DNA from: Lachnospiraceae bacterium
Lineage (GTDB): Bacteria > Bacillota > Clostridia > Lachnospirales > Lachnospiraceae
Length of the DNA: 36,473 nucleotides
Reading direction: 5' to 3'
Assembly (NCBI GenBank): GCA_021771755.1
Contig: JAETOL010000024.1
Coordinates: 1-36,473, forward strand
This document shows, piece by piece, positions 7,312-16,824 of the stretch (its first letter is position 1; each line of letters opens with the position of its first letter). A program made the translations under genes and the position numbers. The notes under the pieces are model-generated. The model was not told the DNA's origin and ran no database searches. It saw only the letters and a program-made list of their open reading frames with translations.

Positions 7312-7746
7312 ATGGGAACGGTGAGAAATTCATCAGGAACCTTTTTACGGCATCTGCATAGTCTAAAAGAAGAAGTAAGAAAGGGAGGAAAACTGCAGTT
7401 TATGTATCATGATGAATTTTTTCCGTTTTATGCAGTATATGCAGATCCGGAAGTTTATGACAGAGAGAGGCGTCAGGAACGGGAATTGCAGCTGATGAAT
7501 TCCTGGTATCCGCAAAATGCCAGAGAACTTCGGGATCACATCCGGGAGGAATGCGATCTTCTGGATTACCAGGGCAGCAGGATCTATGACGAATATCCAG
7601 ATCCATGGATGCTCAGAAGAGACTATCAACGGGTCAGAGATGCGCTGCAGGAAAGAAAAGAAGTGCCGGAGGAACTGTTCCAAGTACTTTTTTGGCAGGA
7701 GATTTCAGAAAGGCGCTGCAGGAGACAACGCTGCCAGGGCTATTGA
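7312..7746 (+). CDS. conserved hypothetical protein, arginine/glutamate rich
   Basis: 144 residues, no transmembrane segment, highly charged. Recognisable blocks are FMYHDEFFPFYAVYADPEVYDR (two halves of that stretch are the most conserved-looking), YDEYPDPWML, and a C-terminus ending RRCRRQRC. Similar small proteins occur in Lachnospiraceae by my recollection, but I know no function. The ribosome binding site is weak, so the start at 7312 is uncertain. It lies 13 bases after mtnN and ahead of the methyltransferase, probably in one operon. The basic Cys-containing tail could bind nucleic acid or metal; that is a guess. Confidence 0.65.
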   Translation: MGTVRNSSGTFLRHLHSLKEEVRKGGKLQFMYHDEFFPFYAVYADPEVYDRERRQERELQLMNSWYPQNARELRDHIREECDLLDYQGSRIYDEYPDPWMLRRDYQRVRDALQERKEVPEELFQVLFWQEISERRCRRQRCQGY

Positions 7747-7823
7747 AATACAGACGCAGAGTCCTGAACGGCAGCTATTACAATGGATCTAAAGACACAG
7801 TGAGTACAGAAAGAGTTAACAGA

Positions 7824-8978
7824 ATGAAAACAATACAGGAATTTTTGGAGAATCAGATCAGTGAAGACCTGATTCTTGCAGTACTTAGCGGGAGCAGAAA
7901 AAAGGATATTCCCACAAGAGTGCGGATTCGCCCTGTGGAACTGAAGGGCCGGATCCTTTATCAGGCATCTTCTACCGTGGGACAGAAGGTTCTTCACAGC
8001 AATTATACCAGAGAGGAACTTCTTTCTTATATGGAACAGTGCCTTTCCGGAGATTATTCTCAGCTTCAGGTTCAGGGCCGCTGCTCGGATGGGAGCGTGC
8101 TGGTCAGCAAAAAAGGGAAGCAGACAATAAAAATAAAACCTCATGAAGCGAAGGAAAACGTAAAAATCCTTTCTCATAACCGGGTAAAACAGTACATTCT
8201 GCCAGAAGGAACTCCGGTGCCGTTTCTGGTAGATCTGGGGGTTATGAGCCCGGAAGGAAAGGTACATATGTCGTCTTATGACAAATACAAACAGATCAAT
8301 CGTTTTCTGGAGTTTATTGAAGATATCCTTCCAAAGCTTGCAAAAGACAGAGAAATCACCATTGTGGATTTTGGCTGCGGAAAATCTTACCTGACTTTTG
8401 CCATGTATTATTTTCTCAGGGAGCTTCGAGGCTATGATGTAAATATCATCGGGCTTGACCTGAAGGAAGATGTGATCGAAAATTGCAGCCGTCTGGCAAA
8501 AAGTTACGGATATGACAAGCTTCATTTTCTCCAGGGAGATATTGCAGGCTATCAGGGGCTTCAGAAAGTAGATATGGTAGTGACGCTCCACGCCTGTGAC
8601 AAGGCTACGGACTATGCTTTGGCAAAGGCTGTGCAGTGGGGAGCGGAAGTGATCTTTTCAGTACCATGCTGTCAGCATGAACTGAATGCAAAGATCAGCA
8701 GCGAGCTTTTAGAACCGGTTCTGAAATATGGCATACTGAAAGAGCGTCTGTCTGCTCTTATTACAGATGGTATACGGGCGAATCTTCTGGAATCAAAAGG
8801 CTACACGACACAGATCCTTGAGTTTATTGATATGGAGCATACACCCAAAAATCTTCTGATTCGTGCAGTAAAGGGAGGAAAGGCACAGGAAATGGAAGCT
8901 CTCAGGAAAATGACGGAGGCCATTCATGGAGATCTGACCCTCGAGAAGCTTTTGTATCCTCAGAAGGGAGATGTATAA
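7824..8978 (+). CDS. class I SAM-dependent methyltransferase (Methyltransf_32-like)
   Basis: 384 residues. The SAM-binding motif I is VDFGCGKSYLT at residues 181-191, followed by motif II around IIGLDLKED and a VVTLHACDKATDYAL stretch. SVPCCQHEL, with paired cysteines, is typical of the Methyltransf_32 group. The N-terminal 170 residues form a separate domain that may bind the substrate, perhaps RNA. The open frame extends back to 7605, but that part overlaps the upstream gene in another frame. The ATG at 7824 starts the recognisable domain, although its ribosome binding site is weak. Substrate unknown. Confidence 0.8.
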   Translation: MKTIQEFLENQISEDLILAVLSGSRKKDIPTRVRIRPVELKGRILYQASSTVGQKVLHSNYTREELLSYMEQCLSGDYSQLQVQGRCSDGSVLVSKKGKQTIKIKPHEAKENVKILSHNRVKQYILPEGTPVPFLVDLGVMSPEGKVHMSSYDKYKQINRFLEFIEDILPKLAKDREITIVDFGCGKSYLTFAMYYFLRELRGYDVNIIGLDLKEDVIENCSRLAKSYGYDKLHFLQGDIAGYQGLQKVDMVVTLHACDKATDYALAKAVQWGAEVIFSVPCCQHELNAKISSELLEPVLKYGILKERLSALITDGIRANLLESKGYTTQILEFIDMEHTPKNLLIRAVKGGKAQEMEALRKMTEAIHGDLTLEKLLYPQKGDV

Positions 8979-8984
8979 AACAAA

Positions 8985-11432
8985 ATGAAAAAATTTTTCC
9001 GCAGGTTTGGAGTGCTGTTCCTGGTATTTGTCCTTGGAGTAGCCGGAACTGCGATATTGATGAACAGCCGGTCTACAGATGACCGTTCAGATATGAATAA
9101 TCCTGTTTTGCCGGAGGTTATGGTGGACTTTGGCGGAACATTGGCCAATCTTATGCATGGATATCGGGAGCCTATGCAGGCAGATTTTGTCCGGGAATGT
9201 GTAACTCCTCTGGATACTACCAAAAAGCTTGATCTGGTGATCGCCCCCCATGAGTCAGAGGTAAAAAGTCTTGCTTATGAAATACGAAGCTCTGACGGAA
9301 GAAAAGTGATTGAAAACCGAAAGATCAATGCGCTGGAAGAAGCGGATGGATATCTGCGGACATCCGTGGAAATCAGTTCGGGACTTCTGATGAATCAGGA
9401 ATATTCTATGCAGATCACTTTGGATACTGATACCGGAGAGGTCTGTTATTATACGAGAGTCGTGTCCCGCTCAGCGACAAAGGCAGCAGAATATGTGGCT
9501 TTTGCAAAAGAGTTTGCCCGAAAATGTATGGACAAGACTTTGGCGGATGAACTGTCTGTTTACCTGGAAGTTTCAGAGTCCGGAGCCAGAAATTTTAATC
9601 ATGTAACGATTTCCTCTACGCTGGCAGATGTAAGCTGGGGAAATCTTCTTCCGCAGATATCGCGGGAGGGAATTCCGGTGATCAAGGACATTAATGAGAC
9701 TACGGCAAGTATCCAGATGGAATATGAAATTACTGCCAATAATGATGAGGGAAAAGCAGAATATTATAATGTGACAGACTTTTTCCGAATGCGGTTTACA
9801 GAATCCAGGATCATGCTGCTGGATTTTGAACGTTCCGCGTCCCAGATCTTTGATCCTGAGCTTCCTGTGATCAGTGACAGAGGCCTGCTTCTGGGCGTTG
9901 GAGACAAAGAAGTCTCTTATATGACAAATGAAGAAGCTGCTGTGGCGGCGTTTGTCCGCGAAGGAGAGCTTTGGATCTATGTGCCGGAAAATGGAAAATT
10001 TGTAGAGGTATTCAGTTTTCGAAAACAGGAAAACAGTGATGCCCGGGATGCTTCCACCGATCACGGAATCAAGCTTCTCAGTGTAGAAGATGATGGAGAT
10101 GTAAACTTTATGGTCTATGGCTATATGAGCCGTGGAATTCATGAAGGCTATAGTGGTGTCGGCGTTTATCACTACAGCAATGACCAGAATATGGTGGAGG
10201 AGAAAGTCTTTATTCCAAGTACAGAGTCTTACGAGTTTCTGAAGGATGATCTGGGAATTCTTTCTTACGTAAACAAAAAAAATCAACTGTTCCTGGTTCT
10301 GGCAAAGGATCTTTATCAGATCAATATCGACGAGAGCAGCTATGAGATACTGGCCGAGGGGATCAACAGTGATAACTTTGTGGTTTCGGATACAAATGCA
10401 CATGCGGCCTGGATCGTAGCGGAAGGAGAACATGCCGGACAGATCGAGATGATGGACTTTGATTCTCAGGAAACAAGGATGATCGCCCCGGCAGAATCGC
10501 AGGAACTTCGGACACTTGGCTTCATGAATGAAGATATTATTTATGGTATCCTGCAGAGCGGAGATATCATCATTGATGAAAATGGACATTCCAAAGAGGG
10601 TCTGACATCCTTTAAGATTGAAAATTTTAAGGGAAAACTGAAAAAGGAGTACCATCAGGATGGTCTTTATATCATTGATGTGACAGTAGGGCAGACTTTG
10701 ATGGAATTTCAGCTTGCTGCGAAAACCGAAAAAGGCTACTCTGTGCAAAAAAAAGATAATATCATGAATAATGGAAATACCACTGCGAAACTGGTATCGG
10801 TAGAGCAGACCAGTTCAGACAGACAGGGAACGATGACCAGACTGGCTTTTGAAGACAGTCCGGAATCAGATAAACCTCTGATCCTTCATGCCAAAATGCG
10901 CAGTGTGGAGGAACATGTGGTAAAACTTCAGGTGGAAACTCCGGAAGAAGAATTGTATTATGTATATGGAAAGGGAGGTCTGGACAGTACATGGACCAAT
11001 CCGGCATCTGCGGTACAGAGGGCGGACACACTTACCGGTGTAGTTCTGAACCGTGCCCAGCAGTATGTGTGGGAGAGAGGAAATGTCAAAACACAGATTA
11101 CCTTAAATACAGAAGATATTCCGGATATCATAAAGACAGGATCCTGGGATAAAAAAGTTCTTCAGGAAGGCCTGGGAGATGCGGGAACGATCATAGATCT
11201 TTCCGGCTGCAGTCTGGAAAATATCCTTTATGAAATCAGTGCCCAGAGAGCAGTGATCGTCAAGACGGGAGAAAATTCCAGCAGAGTGATCGTAGGATAC
11301 GATGAATACAATACCTGGCTTCTGGATCCTGCGACAGGTGAAGTGAAGCCTTATGGTCTGAATGACAGTACAGAACTGTTCCAGAAGGCTGGAAATATTT
11401 TTATCACATATCTGGAGGCTGTGAAATATTAA
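8985..11432 (+). CDS. large membrane-anchored extracytoplasmic protein, function unknown
   Basis: 815 residues. One N-terminal hydrophobic segment (residues about 9-27, after MKKFFRRF) anchors the protein or acts as an uncleaved signal. The rest is predicted extracytoplasmic and beta-rich. The middle (about 300-560) has repeated patterns resembling a beta-propeller. The last 80 residues (GCSLENILYEIS ... VIVGYDEYN ... LLDPATG) resemble the C-terminal half of C39/papain-like peptidase folds, but the expected His before VIVGYD is replaced by SSR. No clear catalytic Cys is visible, so it is probably inactive. GGGAG lies 14 bases before the ATG, and a five-codon ORF (8971) fills that gap. It follows the methyltransferase by six bases and precedes galK. 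Confidence 0.7.
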   Translation: MKKFFRRFGVLFLVFVLGVAGTAILMNSRSTDDRSDMNNPVLPEVMVDFGGTLANLMHGYREPMQADFVRECVTPLDTTKKLDLVIAPHESEVKSLAYEIRSSDGRKVIENRKINALEEADGYLRTSVEISSGLLMNQEYSMQITLDTDTGEVCYYTRVVSRSATKAAEYVAFAKEFARKCMDKTLADELSVYLEVSESGARNFNHVTISSTLADVSWGNLLPQISREGIPVIKDINETTASIQMEYEITANNDEGKAEYYNVTDFFRMRFTESRIMLLDFERSASQIFDPELPVISDRGLLLGVGDKEVSYMTNEEAAVAAFVREGELWIYVPENGKFVEVFSFRKQENSDARDASTDHGIKLLSVEDDGDVNFMVYGYMSRGIHEGYSGVGVYHYSNDQNMVEEKVFIPSTESYEFLKDDLGILSYVNKKNQLFLVLAKDLYQINIDESSYEILAEGINSDNFVVSDTNAHAAWIVAEGEHAGQIEMMDFDSQETRMIAPAESQELRTLGFMNEDIIYGILQSGDIIIDENGHSKEGLTSFKIENFKGKLKKEYHQDGLYIIDVTVGQTLMEFQLAAKTEKGYSVQKKDNIMNNGNTTAKLVSVEQTSSDRQGTMTRLAFEDSPESDKPLILHAKMRSVEEHVVKLQVETPEEELYYVYGKGGLDSTWTNPASAVQRADTLTGVVLNRAQQYVWERGNVKTQITLNTEDIPDIIKTGSWDKKVLQEGLGDAGTIIDLSGCSLENILYEISAQRAVIVKTGENSSRVIVGYDEYNTWLLDPATGEVKPYGLNDSTELFQKAGNIFITYLEAVKY

Positions 11433-11493
11433 ACACAGAGCTCCTGAAAATAAAAAATGAAGAAGAGATTCTTCGGAAATGGGAGGCAGCAAT

Positions 11494-12663
11494 ATGCAGA
11501 AAGAGCTGATGGCAAAATTCAAGGAAGTTTACGGCGAGGGGGGAGAAATTCGGGAGTATTTTGCACCGGGCCGTGTAAATCTTATTGGAGAGCATACGGA
11601 TTACAATGGAGGTCATGTATTTCCATGCGCTCTGACTCTTGGAACCTACGGACTTGCCCGCAAAAGAGAGGATCGAAAACTCCGTTTTTATTCAGCAAAC
11701 TTTACCAAGCTGGGTGTGATCGAGACATCTCTGGATGATCTGATTCCGTCAGATGAGGCAGGCTGGACAAACTACCCGAAGGGGGTTATGTGGGCATTTG
11801 AAAAAAGAGGCGTTAAGTTTGATACCGGTGTGGATTTCCTGATCTACGGAAATATTCCCAATGGTTCCGGACTTTCTTCTTCTGCGTCTCTGGAGGTCCT
11901 GACCGGGCTGATGCTGAAGGACATGTTTGGAGTAGAACAGTTTTCCATGCAGGATCTTGCCCTGATCGGACAGTATTCCGAAAACAATTTCAACGGAATG
12001 AACTGTGGTATTATGGATCAGTTTGCAAGCGCAATGGGCAAAAAAGACTGTGCGATCTTCCTGGATACCAGCACACTGAATTATGAGTATGCGCCGGTGG
12101 TACTGAAGGATGCAAGGATCGTGATCACAAACAGTAAGGTGAAACACAGCCTGGTAGGCTCTGCTTATAATGACAGAAGAAACGAATGTGAAACAGCACT
12201 TGAGGAACTGAAAAAGGTTGTTGATATCAACACTCTTGGAGATCTTTCCGAGGAAGAGTTTGAGGCACATAAGGATGCCATTACAAGTGACATCTGCCGC
12301 AAACGTGCGAAACATGCTGTTTATGAGAATCAGCGTACCATTAAAGCAGTAAAAGCACTGAAAGAGGATAATGTAGAAGAGTTTGGACGTCTTATGAATG
12401 CGTCTCATGTATCTCTTCGTGATGATTATGAGGTTTCCTGTGAGGAGATCGATATTCTGGTAGATCTTGCATGGAAGATCCCGGGTGTGATCGGCTCCCG
12501 TATTACCGGAGGCGGATTCGGCGGCTGTACAGTGAGCATTGTGAAAAATGATGCTGTAGATACCTTTATCGATACCATTGGTAAACAGTACAAAGAAAAG
12601 GTTGGTCATGAAGCTGAGTTCTATGTAGTAGATATCGGTGACGGAGCTCATGTGATCGCATAA
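11494..12663 (+). CDS. galK: galactokinase
   Basis: Phosphorylates alpha-D-galactose to galactose-1-phosphate with ATP, the first committed step of the Leloir pathway. 389 residues, normal length. The galactokinase signature GRVNLIGEHTDYNGG is at residues 26-40, the GHMP ATP-binding loop PNGSGLSSSAS at 122-132, and the C-terminal GGGFGGC motif is present. ATG 11494 has GGGAGG seven bases upstream. An earlier in-frame ATG at 11479 has only weak support. galT follows after 19 bases, so the two form an operon. No dedicated regulator or galactose transporter is in view. Confidence 0.96.
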   Translation: MQKELMAKFKEVYGEGGEIREYFAPGRVNLIGEHTDYNGGHVFPCALTLGTYGLARKREDRKLRFYSANFTKLGVIETSLDDLIPSDEAGWTNYPKGVMWAFEKRGVKFDTGVDFLIYGNIPNGSGLSSSASLEVLTGLMLKDMFGVEQFSMQDLALIGQYSENNFNGMNCGIMDQFASAMGKKDCAIFLDTSTLNYEYAPVVLKDARIVITNSKVKHSLVGSAYNDRRNECETALEELKKVVDINTLGDLSEEEFEAHKDAITSDICRKRAKHAVYENQRTIKAVKALKEDNVEEFGRLMNASHVSLRDDYEVSCEEIDILVDLAWKIPGVIGSRITGGGFGGCTVSIVKNDAVDTFIDTIGKQYKEKVGHEAEFYVVDIGDGAHVIA

Positions 12664-12682
12664 AGAACAGGGGGACAGGCAC

Positions 12683-14173
12683 ATGTTAAGTAAGAGCATC
12701 AGAAAACTGGTACAGTATGGAATGGACACAGGACTGATACCGGAATGTGAAAAAAATTATACGATCAATCTTCTTCTGGATGTATTCCATGAAGAAGAAT
12801 ATCAGGAGCCGGAAGAAACTTTTACAGAAGTGGATCTTGAGGAGACCCTGGGAGAACTTCTGGATGAAGCAGTAAAAAGAGGAATCATTGAAGACAGCGT
12901 AGTTTACCGGGATCTTTTTGACACCCGTCTTATGAACTGTCTGATGCCAAGACCCGCCCAGGTTCAGAAGGAATTCTGGGACAGATATGAAAAGAGTCCG
13001 GAGGAGGCAACGGATTATTTCTATAAATTAAGCCAGGACAGCGACTACATTCGCCGCTATCGTGTGAAAAAAGACCAGAAATGGTCCGTGGAAAGTCCGT
13101 ATGGAGATATTGACATTACCATCAATCTTTCCAAACCGGAAAAAGATCCAAAGGCCATCGCAGCAGCCAAGAATGCGAAGGCAAGCAGCTATCCCAAATG
13201 CCTGCTCTGTGTGGAAAACGAAGGCTACGCAGGCCGTGTGAACCATCCGGCCAGAGAGAATCACAGGATTATTCCGATTACGGTCAATGACAGTCCATGG
13301 GGCTTCCAGTATTCCCCTTATGTATATTACAATGAGCATTGTATCGTATTTAATGGACAGCACACTCCTATGAAGATCGAGAGAAATGCTTTTATCAAGC
13401 TTTTCGATTTCGTGAAGCTGTTTCCGCATTATTTCCTGGGATCCAATGCAGACCTTCCTATCGTAGGAGGCTCTATTTTAAGCCACGATCATTTCCAGGG
13501 CGGACATTATACCTTTGCTATGGCAAAAGCGCCTATTGAGAAGCATGTAACAATTCCGGGATATGAGGATGTAGAGGCAGGTATTGTCAAATGGCCTCTT
13601 TCCGTTCTGCGTATCCGTCATAAAGATGAGAAGCGCCTGATCGATCTGGCTTCTCATGTACTGGAAGTATGGAGAGGGTATACAGATGAAGCTGCCTTCA
13701 TCTATGCAGAGACAGATGGCGAGCCTCACAATACCATTACTCCGATTGCCCGTAAGGTGGGAGAAATGTTTGAGCTGGATCTGACTTTGAGAAACAATAT
13801 CACCACAGAAGAGCATCCTCTTGGTGTTTACCATCCTCATGCAGAATACCATCACATCAAAAAAGAAAATATTGGTCTGATCGAGGTTATGGGACTTGCC
13901 GTGCTTCCGGCACGTCTGAAGGAAGAGCTGGAGCTTCTGGAGGAATATATCCTGGAAGGAAAGGACGTTGCTTCCAATGAAAAAATTGAAAAGCATGCAG
14001 ACTGGGTACAGGAATTCCTTCCGAAATATACCGATATAAACAAAGACAATATCCATGAAATCCTGCAGAAGGAAGTAGGAAATGTATTTGTTCATGTACT
14101 GGAAGACGCAGGTGTTTATAAATGCACCGAAGAAGGCAGAGCTGCTTTTATGCGTTTCATAGAAAAACTCTGA
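12683..14173 (+). CDS. galT: galactose-1-phosphate uridylyltransferase, class II
   Basis: Exchanges UMP between UDP-glucose and galactose-1-phosphate, the second Leloir step. 496 residues places it in the Firmicute class II GalT family, longer than the roughly 350-residue class I enzymes. The active-site region is SHDHFQGG at about residues 267-274, where a histidine carries UMP. A second conserved region is EHPLGVYHPHAEYHHIK. GGGGACAGG precedes the ATG. UDP-galactose epimerase (galE) is absent from this window and must lie elsewhere. Confidence 0.96.
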   Translation: MLSKSIRKLVQYGMDTGLIPECEKNYTINLLLDVFHEEEYQEPEETFTEVDLEETLGELLDEAVKRGIIEDSVVYRDLFDTRLMNCLMPRPAQVQKEFWDRYEKSPEEATDYFYKLSQDSDYIRRYRVKKDQKWSVESPYGDIDITINLSKPEKDPKAIAAAKNAKASSYPKCLLCVENEGYAGRVNHPARENHRIIPITVNDSPWGFQYSPYVYYNEHCIVFNGQHTPMKIERNAFIKLFDFVKLFPHYFLGSNADLPIVGGSILSHDHFQGGHYTFAMAKAPIEKHVTIPGYEDVEAGIVKWPLSVLRIRHKDEKRLIDLASHVLEVWRGYTDEAAFIYAETDGEPHNTITPIARKVGEMFELDLTLRNNITTEEHPLGVYHPHAEYHHIKKENIGLIEVMGLAVLPARLKEELELLEEYILEGKDVASNEKIEKHADWVQEFLPKYTDINKDNIHEILQKEVGNVFVHVLEDAGVYKCTEEGRAAFMRFIEKL

Positions 14174-14242
14174 TATTTTCTGCAGGAGCGGTTTCTGCTT
14201 GAAAAACCGGGAGGATTTCCGCAAAACTCCTGTATTTATACC

Positions 14243-14271
14243 TTGCAGGAACCCAGTGAATGGGATATACT
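14243..14271 (+). promoter_or_regulatory. candidate promoter for asnS
   Basis: TTGCAG (14243-14248), a 17-base spacer, then TATACT (14266-14271). The -35 matches consensus at only three positions. It lies immediately upstream of a strong terminator-like hairpin, which would fall at the very start of the transcript. Confidence 0.4.
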
Positions 14272-14274
14272 AGA

Positions 14275-14312
14275 AAGCGAAACGGACGCCTGGGCGTCTG
14301 CTTCGCTTTTTA
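14275..14312 (+). terminator. intrinsic terminator after galT / in front of asnS
   Basis: AGCGAA (14276-14281) pairs with TTCGCT (14302-14307), and GACGCC (14285-14290) with GGCGTC (14293-14298), followed by TTTTTAT. This most simply ends the galKT operon. Because it lies only 34 bases before asnS, it may also act on asnS transcription. Confidence 0.75.
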
Positions 14313-14345
14313 TGATTTTTATGAAACAGAGAGAGGAAATAGATT

Positions 14346-15737
14346 ATGAAACTTACAACAGTAAAAGACATTTACACAGACCGCCAGACTTTTCTGGACA
14401 AGGAAGTCACAGTAGGCGGATGGGTCCGCAGTGTCCGCGGTTCCAAAGCATTTGGATTTATCGTTCTTCATGACGGCTCCTGCTTTGATACTCTGCAGGT
14501 GGTATATCATGATACTATGGAGAATTTTGCAGAGATCAGCAAGCTGAACGTAGGCGCTGCCATTATCGTAAAAGGAACTCTGGTTGCCACACCAGACGCG
14601 AAACAGCCGTTTGAGATCCAGGCATCCGAGGTAACCGTAGAGGGCGCTTCTGCTCCGGATTATCCGCTTCAGAAAAAACGTCATACCATGGAATACTTAA
14701 GAACCATGACTCACTTAAGACCAAGAACCAATACTTTTCAGGCGGTATTCCGCGTTCGTTCCCTGTGTGCGTATGCCATCCATAAATTCTTCCAGGAGAG
14801 AGGCTTTGTTTATGTGCATACTCCTCTGATCACCGGAAGCGACTGCGAGGGCGCAGGAGAGATGTTCCGCGTAACAACACTGGATCCGCAGAATCTTCCT
14901 CTGGATGATAAGGGAAATGTGGATTATTCCCAGGATTTCTTTGGCAAAGAGACCAATCTTACTGTAAGCGGTCAGCTGAACGGTGAGACTTATGCCCAGG
15001 CATTCCGTAATATCTATACGTTCGGACCAACCTTCCGTGCAGAAAACTCCAACACTACCCGTCATGCGGCAGAGTTCTGGATGATCGAGCCGGAGTGTGC
15101 GTTTGCAGATCTTAACGACAATATGGACCTTGCGGAGGATATGCTGAAATATGTGATTCGCTATGTGCTGGAGAACGCTCCGCAGGAAATGAACTTCTTT
15201 AACTCTTTTGTAGATAAGGGACTGCTTGACCGTCTGAACCATGTAATTGATTCTGAATTTGGCCATGTGACTTATACAGAAGCGATTGAACTGCTGGAAA
15301 AGAACAACGACAAGTTTGACTATAAGGTATTCTGGGGATGCGACCTTCAGACAGAGCATGAAAGATACCTGACAGAGCAGATCTTTAAGAAACCGGTATT
15401 TGTTACCGATTATCCGAAGGAGATCAAAGCTTTCTACATGAAACAGAACGAGGATGGTAAAACGGTTGCAGCTATGGACTGTCTGGTTCCGGGAATCGGT
15501 GAGATCATCGGAGGAAGCCAGAGAGAGGACGATTATGATAAGCTGAAGGCACGTATGGAAGAGCTTGGACTGAAGGAAGAGGACTATGGTTTCTACATGG
15601 ATCTTCGTAAATACGGTTCCACACGTCATTCCGGCTTTGGTCTTGGCTTTGAGCGCTGCGTGATGTATCTGACAGGAATGGGCAATATCCGTGACGTGAT
15701 CCCGTTCCCGAGAACAGTAAACAACTGTGATCTATAA
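14346..15737 (+). CDS. asnS: asparaginyl-tRNA synthetase
   Basis: Charges tRNA-Asn with asparagine in the cytoplasm. 463 residues, full length. An N-terminal OB-fold anticodon-binding domain ([18 protein letters not shown]) precedes a class II catalytic core with motif 2 ([21 protein letters not shown], shortened here to its key FRAE and RHAAEF) and motif 3 ([15 protein letters not shown]). AGAGGAAA precedes the ATG. The leader is short and carries no T-box signature, so T-box control is not indicated. The YhaO-like gene follows after 10 bases. Confidence 0.97.
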   Translation: MKLTTVKDIYTDRQTFLDKEVTVGGWVRSVRGSKAFGFIVLHDGSCFDTLQVVYHDTMENFAEISKLNVGAAIIVKGTLVATPDAKQPFEIQASEVTVEGASAPDYPLQKKRHTMEYLRTMTHLRPRTNTFQAVFRVRSLCAYAIHKFFQERGFVYVHTPLITGSDCEGAGEMFRVTTLDPQNLPLDDKGNVDYSQDFFGKETNLTVSGQLNGETYAQAFRNIYTFGPTFRAENSNTTRHAAEFWMIEPECAFADLNDNMDLAEDMLKYVIRYVLENAPQEMNFFNSFVDKGLLDRLNHVIDSEFGHVTYTEAIELLEKNNDKFDYKVFWGCDLQTEHERYLTEQIFKKPVFVTDYPKEIKAFYMKQNEDGKTVAAMDCLVPGIGEIIGGSQREDDYDKLKARMEELGLKEEDYGFYMDLRKYGSTRHSGFGLGFERCVMYLTGMGNIRDVIPFPRTVNNCDL

Positions 15738-15747
15738 GGAGTAATGA

Positions 15748-16812
15748 ATGATAAGATTTATTCATCTTGCAGATGTACATCTGGGAGCAGTCCCCGACAG
15801 GGGCTGTCCCTGGAGCCATGAGCGGGAGGAAGAGATCTGGGAGACTTTCCGCCGGGTCATTGCGTCTGTACGCAGAGATCCGGTGGATTTCTTGTTTATA
15901 GCAGGAGATCTTTTTCACCGGCAGCCCCTTCTTAAGGAATTAAAGGAGGTCAATTACCTTTTTTCCACCATTCCTGAAACAAGGATTTTCCTTATGGCAG
16001 GGAATCATGATTATATAAAAAAAGATTCGTTTTACAAAGGCTTTTTATGGGAACCCAATGTAACTTTTTTTGATCAGGAGATGCGCTCCTGTGTGGTGAT
16101 CCCTGAGCTTGATACATTTGTATATGGTATGAGTTATCAGCATCAGGAGATCAGAGATCCCCTTTATGATGCCTGGAAACCAGAGGAAAAACCTGGATTT
16201 CATGTGCTTCTCGCCCATGGAGGTGACGGGAATCATATCCCTATGGATATGAAACGGCTGATCGGTGCCGGTTTTTCTTATCTGGCTCTGGGACATATCC
16301 ATAAGCCTCAGGCGGTGATCCGGGGAAAAGCATTGTATCCGGGCGCGCTGGAGCCGATAGACCGTAACGATACCGGAGAGCACGGATATATCCTCGGCAG
16401 TTACGAGGAAGGCCGGATACGCTTGAAATTTATCCCGTTTGCATCCAGAAGCTATCAGAATCTTCTTTTGACTATGAAGGAGACCACCACCCAGTTTTCC
16501 CTTGAGGAAATGGTGAAAAATGAGATTTTTAAACGAGGCGGGAAAAACATCTACCGGATCATTTTAAGGGGATGGAGATCTCCGGAACTGATCCTTCTTA
16601 CAGAACGTCTGAAAAAACTGGGAAATATTGTGGAGATTCTGGATGAATCAAAGCCAGCCTATGATCTGGAGGAATTATACCGTAAATATACAGGCACTCT
16701 CATTGGAGACTATGTTGGCTGCTTTATGGGAAGAGAGCTGACTGTAGTGGAGGAGAAGGCCTTGTATCATGGACTGCAGGCTTTGCTTGAAACAAGTATA
16801 CTGAATCAATAA
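15748..16812 (+). CDS. YhaO/SbcD-like metallophosphoesterase (DNA repair exonuclease)
   Basis: 354 residues. Calcineurin-like phosphoesterase motifs are in order: DVHLG (residues 9-13), GDLFH, GNHD, then a histidine pair region AHGG and GHIH. This arrangement is typical of SbcD/Mre11-type nucleases that act with an SMC-like ATPase, and the partner is the next gene. AAGGAG overlaps the end of asnS and sits well before ATG 15748. YhaO of Bacillus is the closest named relative I recognise. The C-terminal 120 residues should be the capping/ATPase-contact region. Confidence 0.88.
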   Translation: MIRFIHLADVHLGAVPDRGCPWSHEREEEIWETFRRVIASVRRDPVDFLFIAGDLFHRQPLLKELKEVNYLFSTIPETRIFLMAGNHDYIKKDSFYKGFLWEPNVTFFDQEMRSCVVIPELDTFVYGMSYQHQEIRDPLYDAWKPEEKPGFHVLLAHGGDGNHIPMDMKRLIGAGFSYLALGHIHKPQAVIRGKALYPGALEPIDRNDTGEHGYILGSYEEGRIRLKFIPFASRSYQNLLLTMKETTTQFSLEEMVKNEIFKRGGKNIYRIILRGWRSPELILLTERLKKLGNIVEILDESKPAYDLEELYRKYTGTLIGDYVGCFMGRELTVVEEKALYHGLQALLETSILNQ

Positions 16813-16824
16813 CAGGAAAATATC

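Noticed and set aside
7312-7824. Frameshift joining the small hypothetical to the methyltransferase
   Set aside because: The small protein has a natural-looking basic, Cys-containing C-terminus (RRCRRQRC), and the methyltransferase begins cleanly at 7824. No homology crosses frames in a convincing way.
14174-14345. T-box riboswitch in the asnS leader
   Set aside because: The leader is short and has no T-box core sequence (TGGNACCGCG) or specifier-loop architecture. Only a simple terminator hairpin is present.
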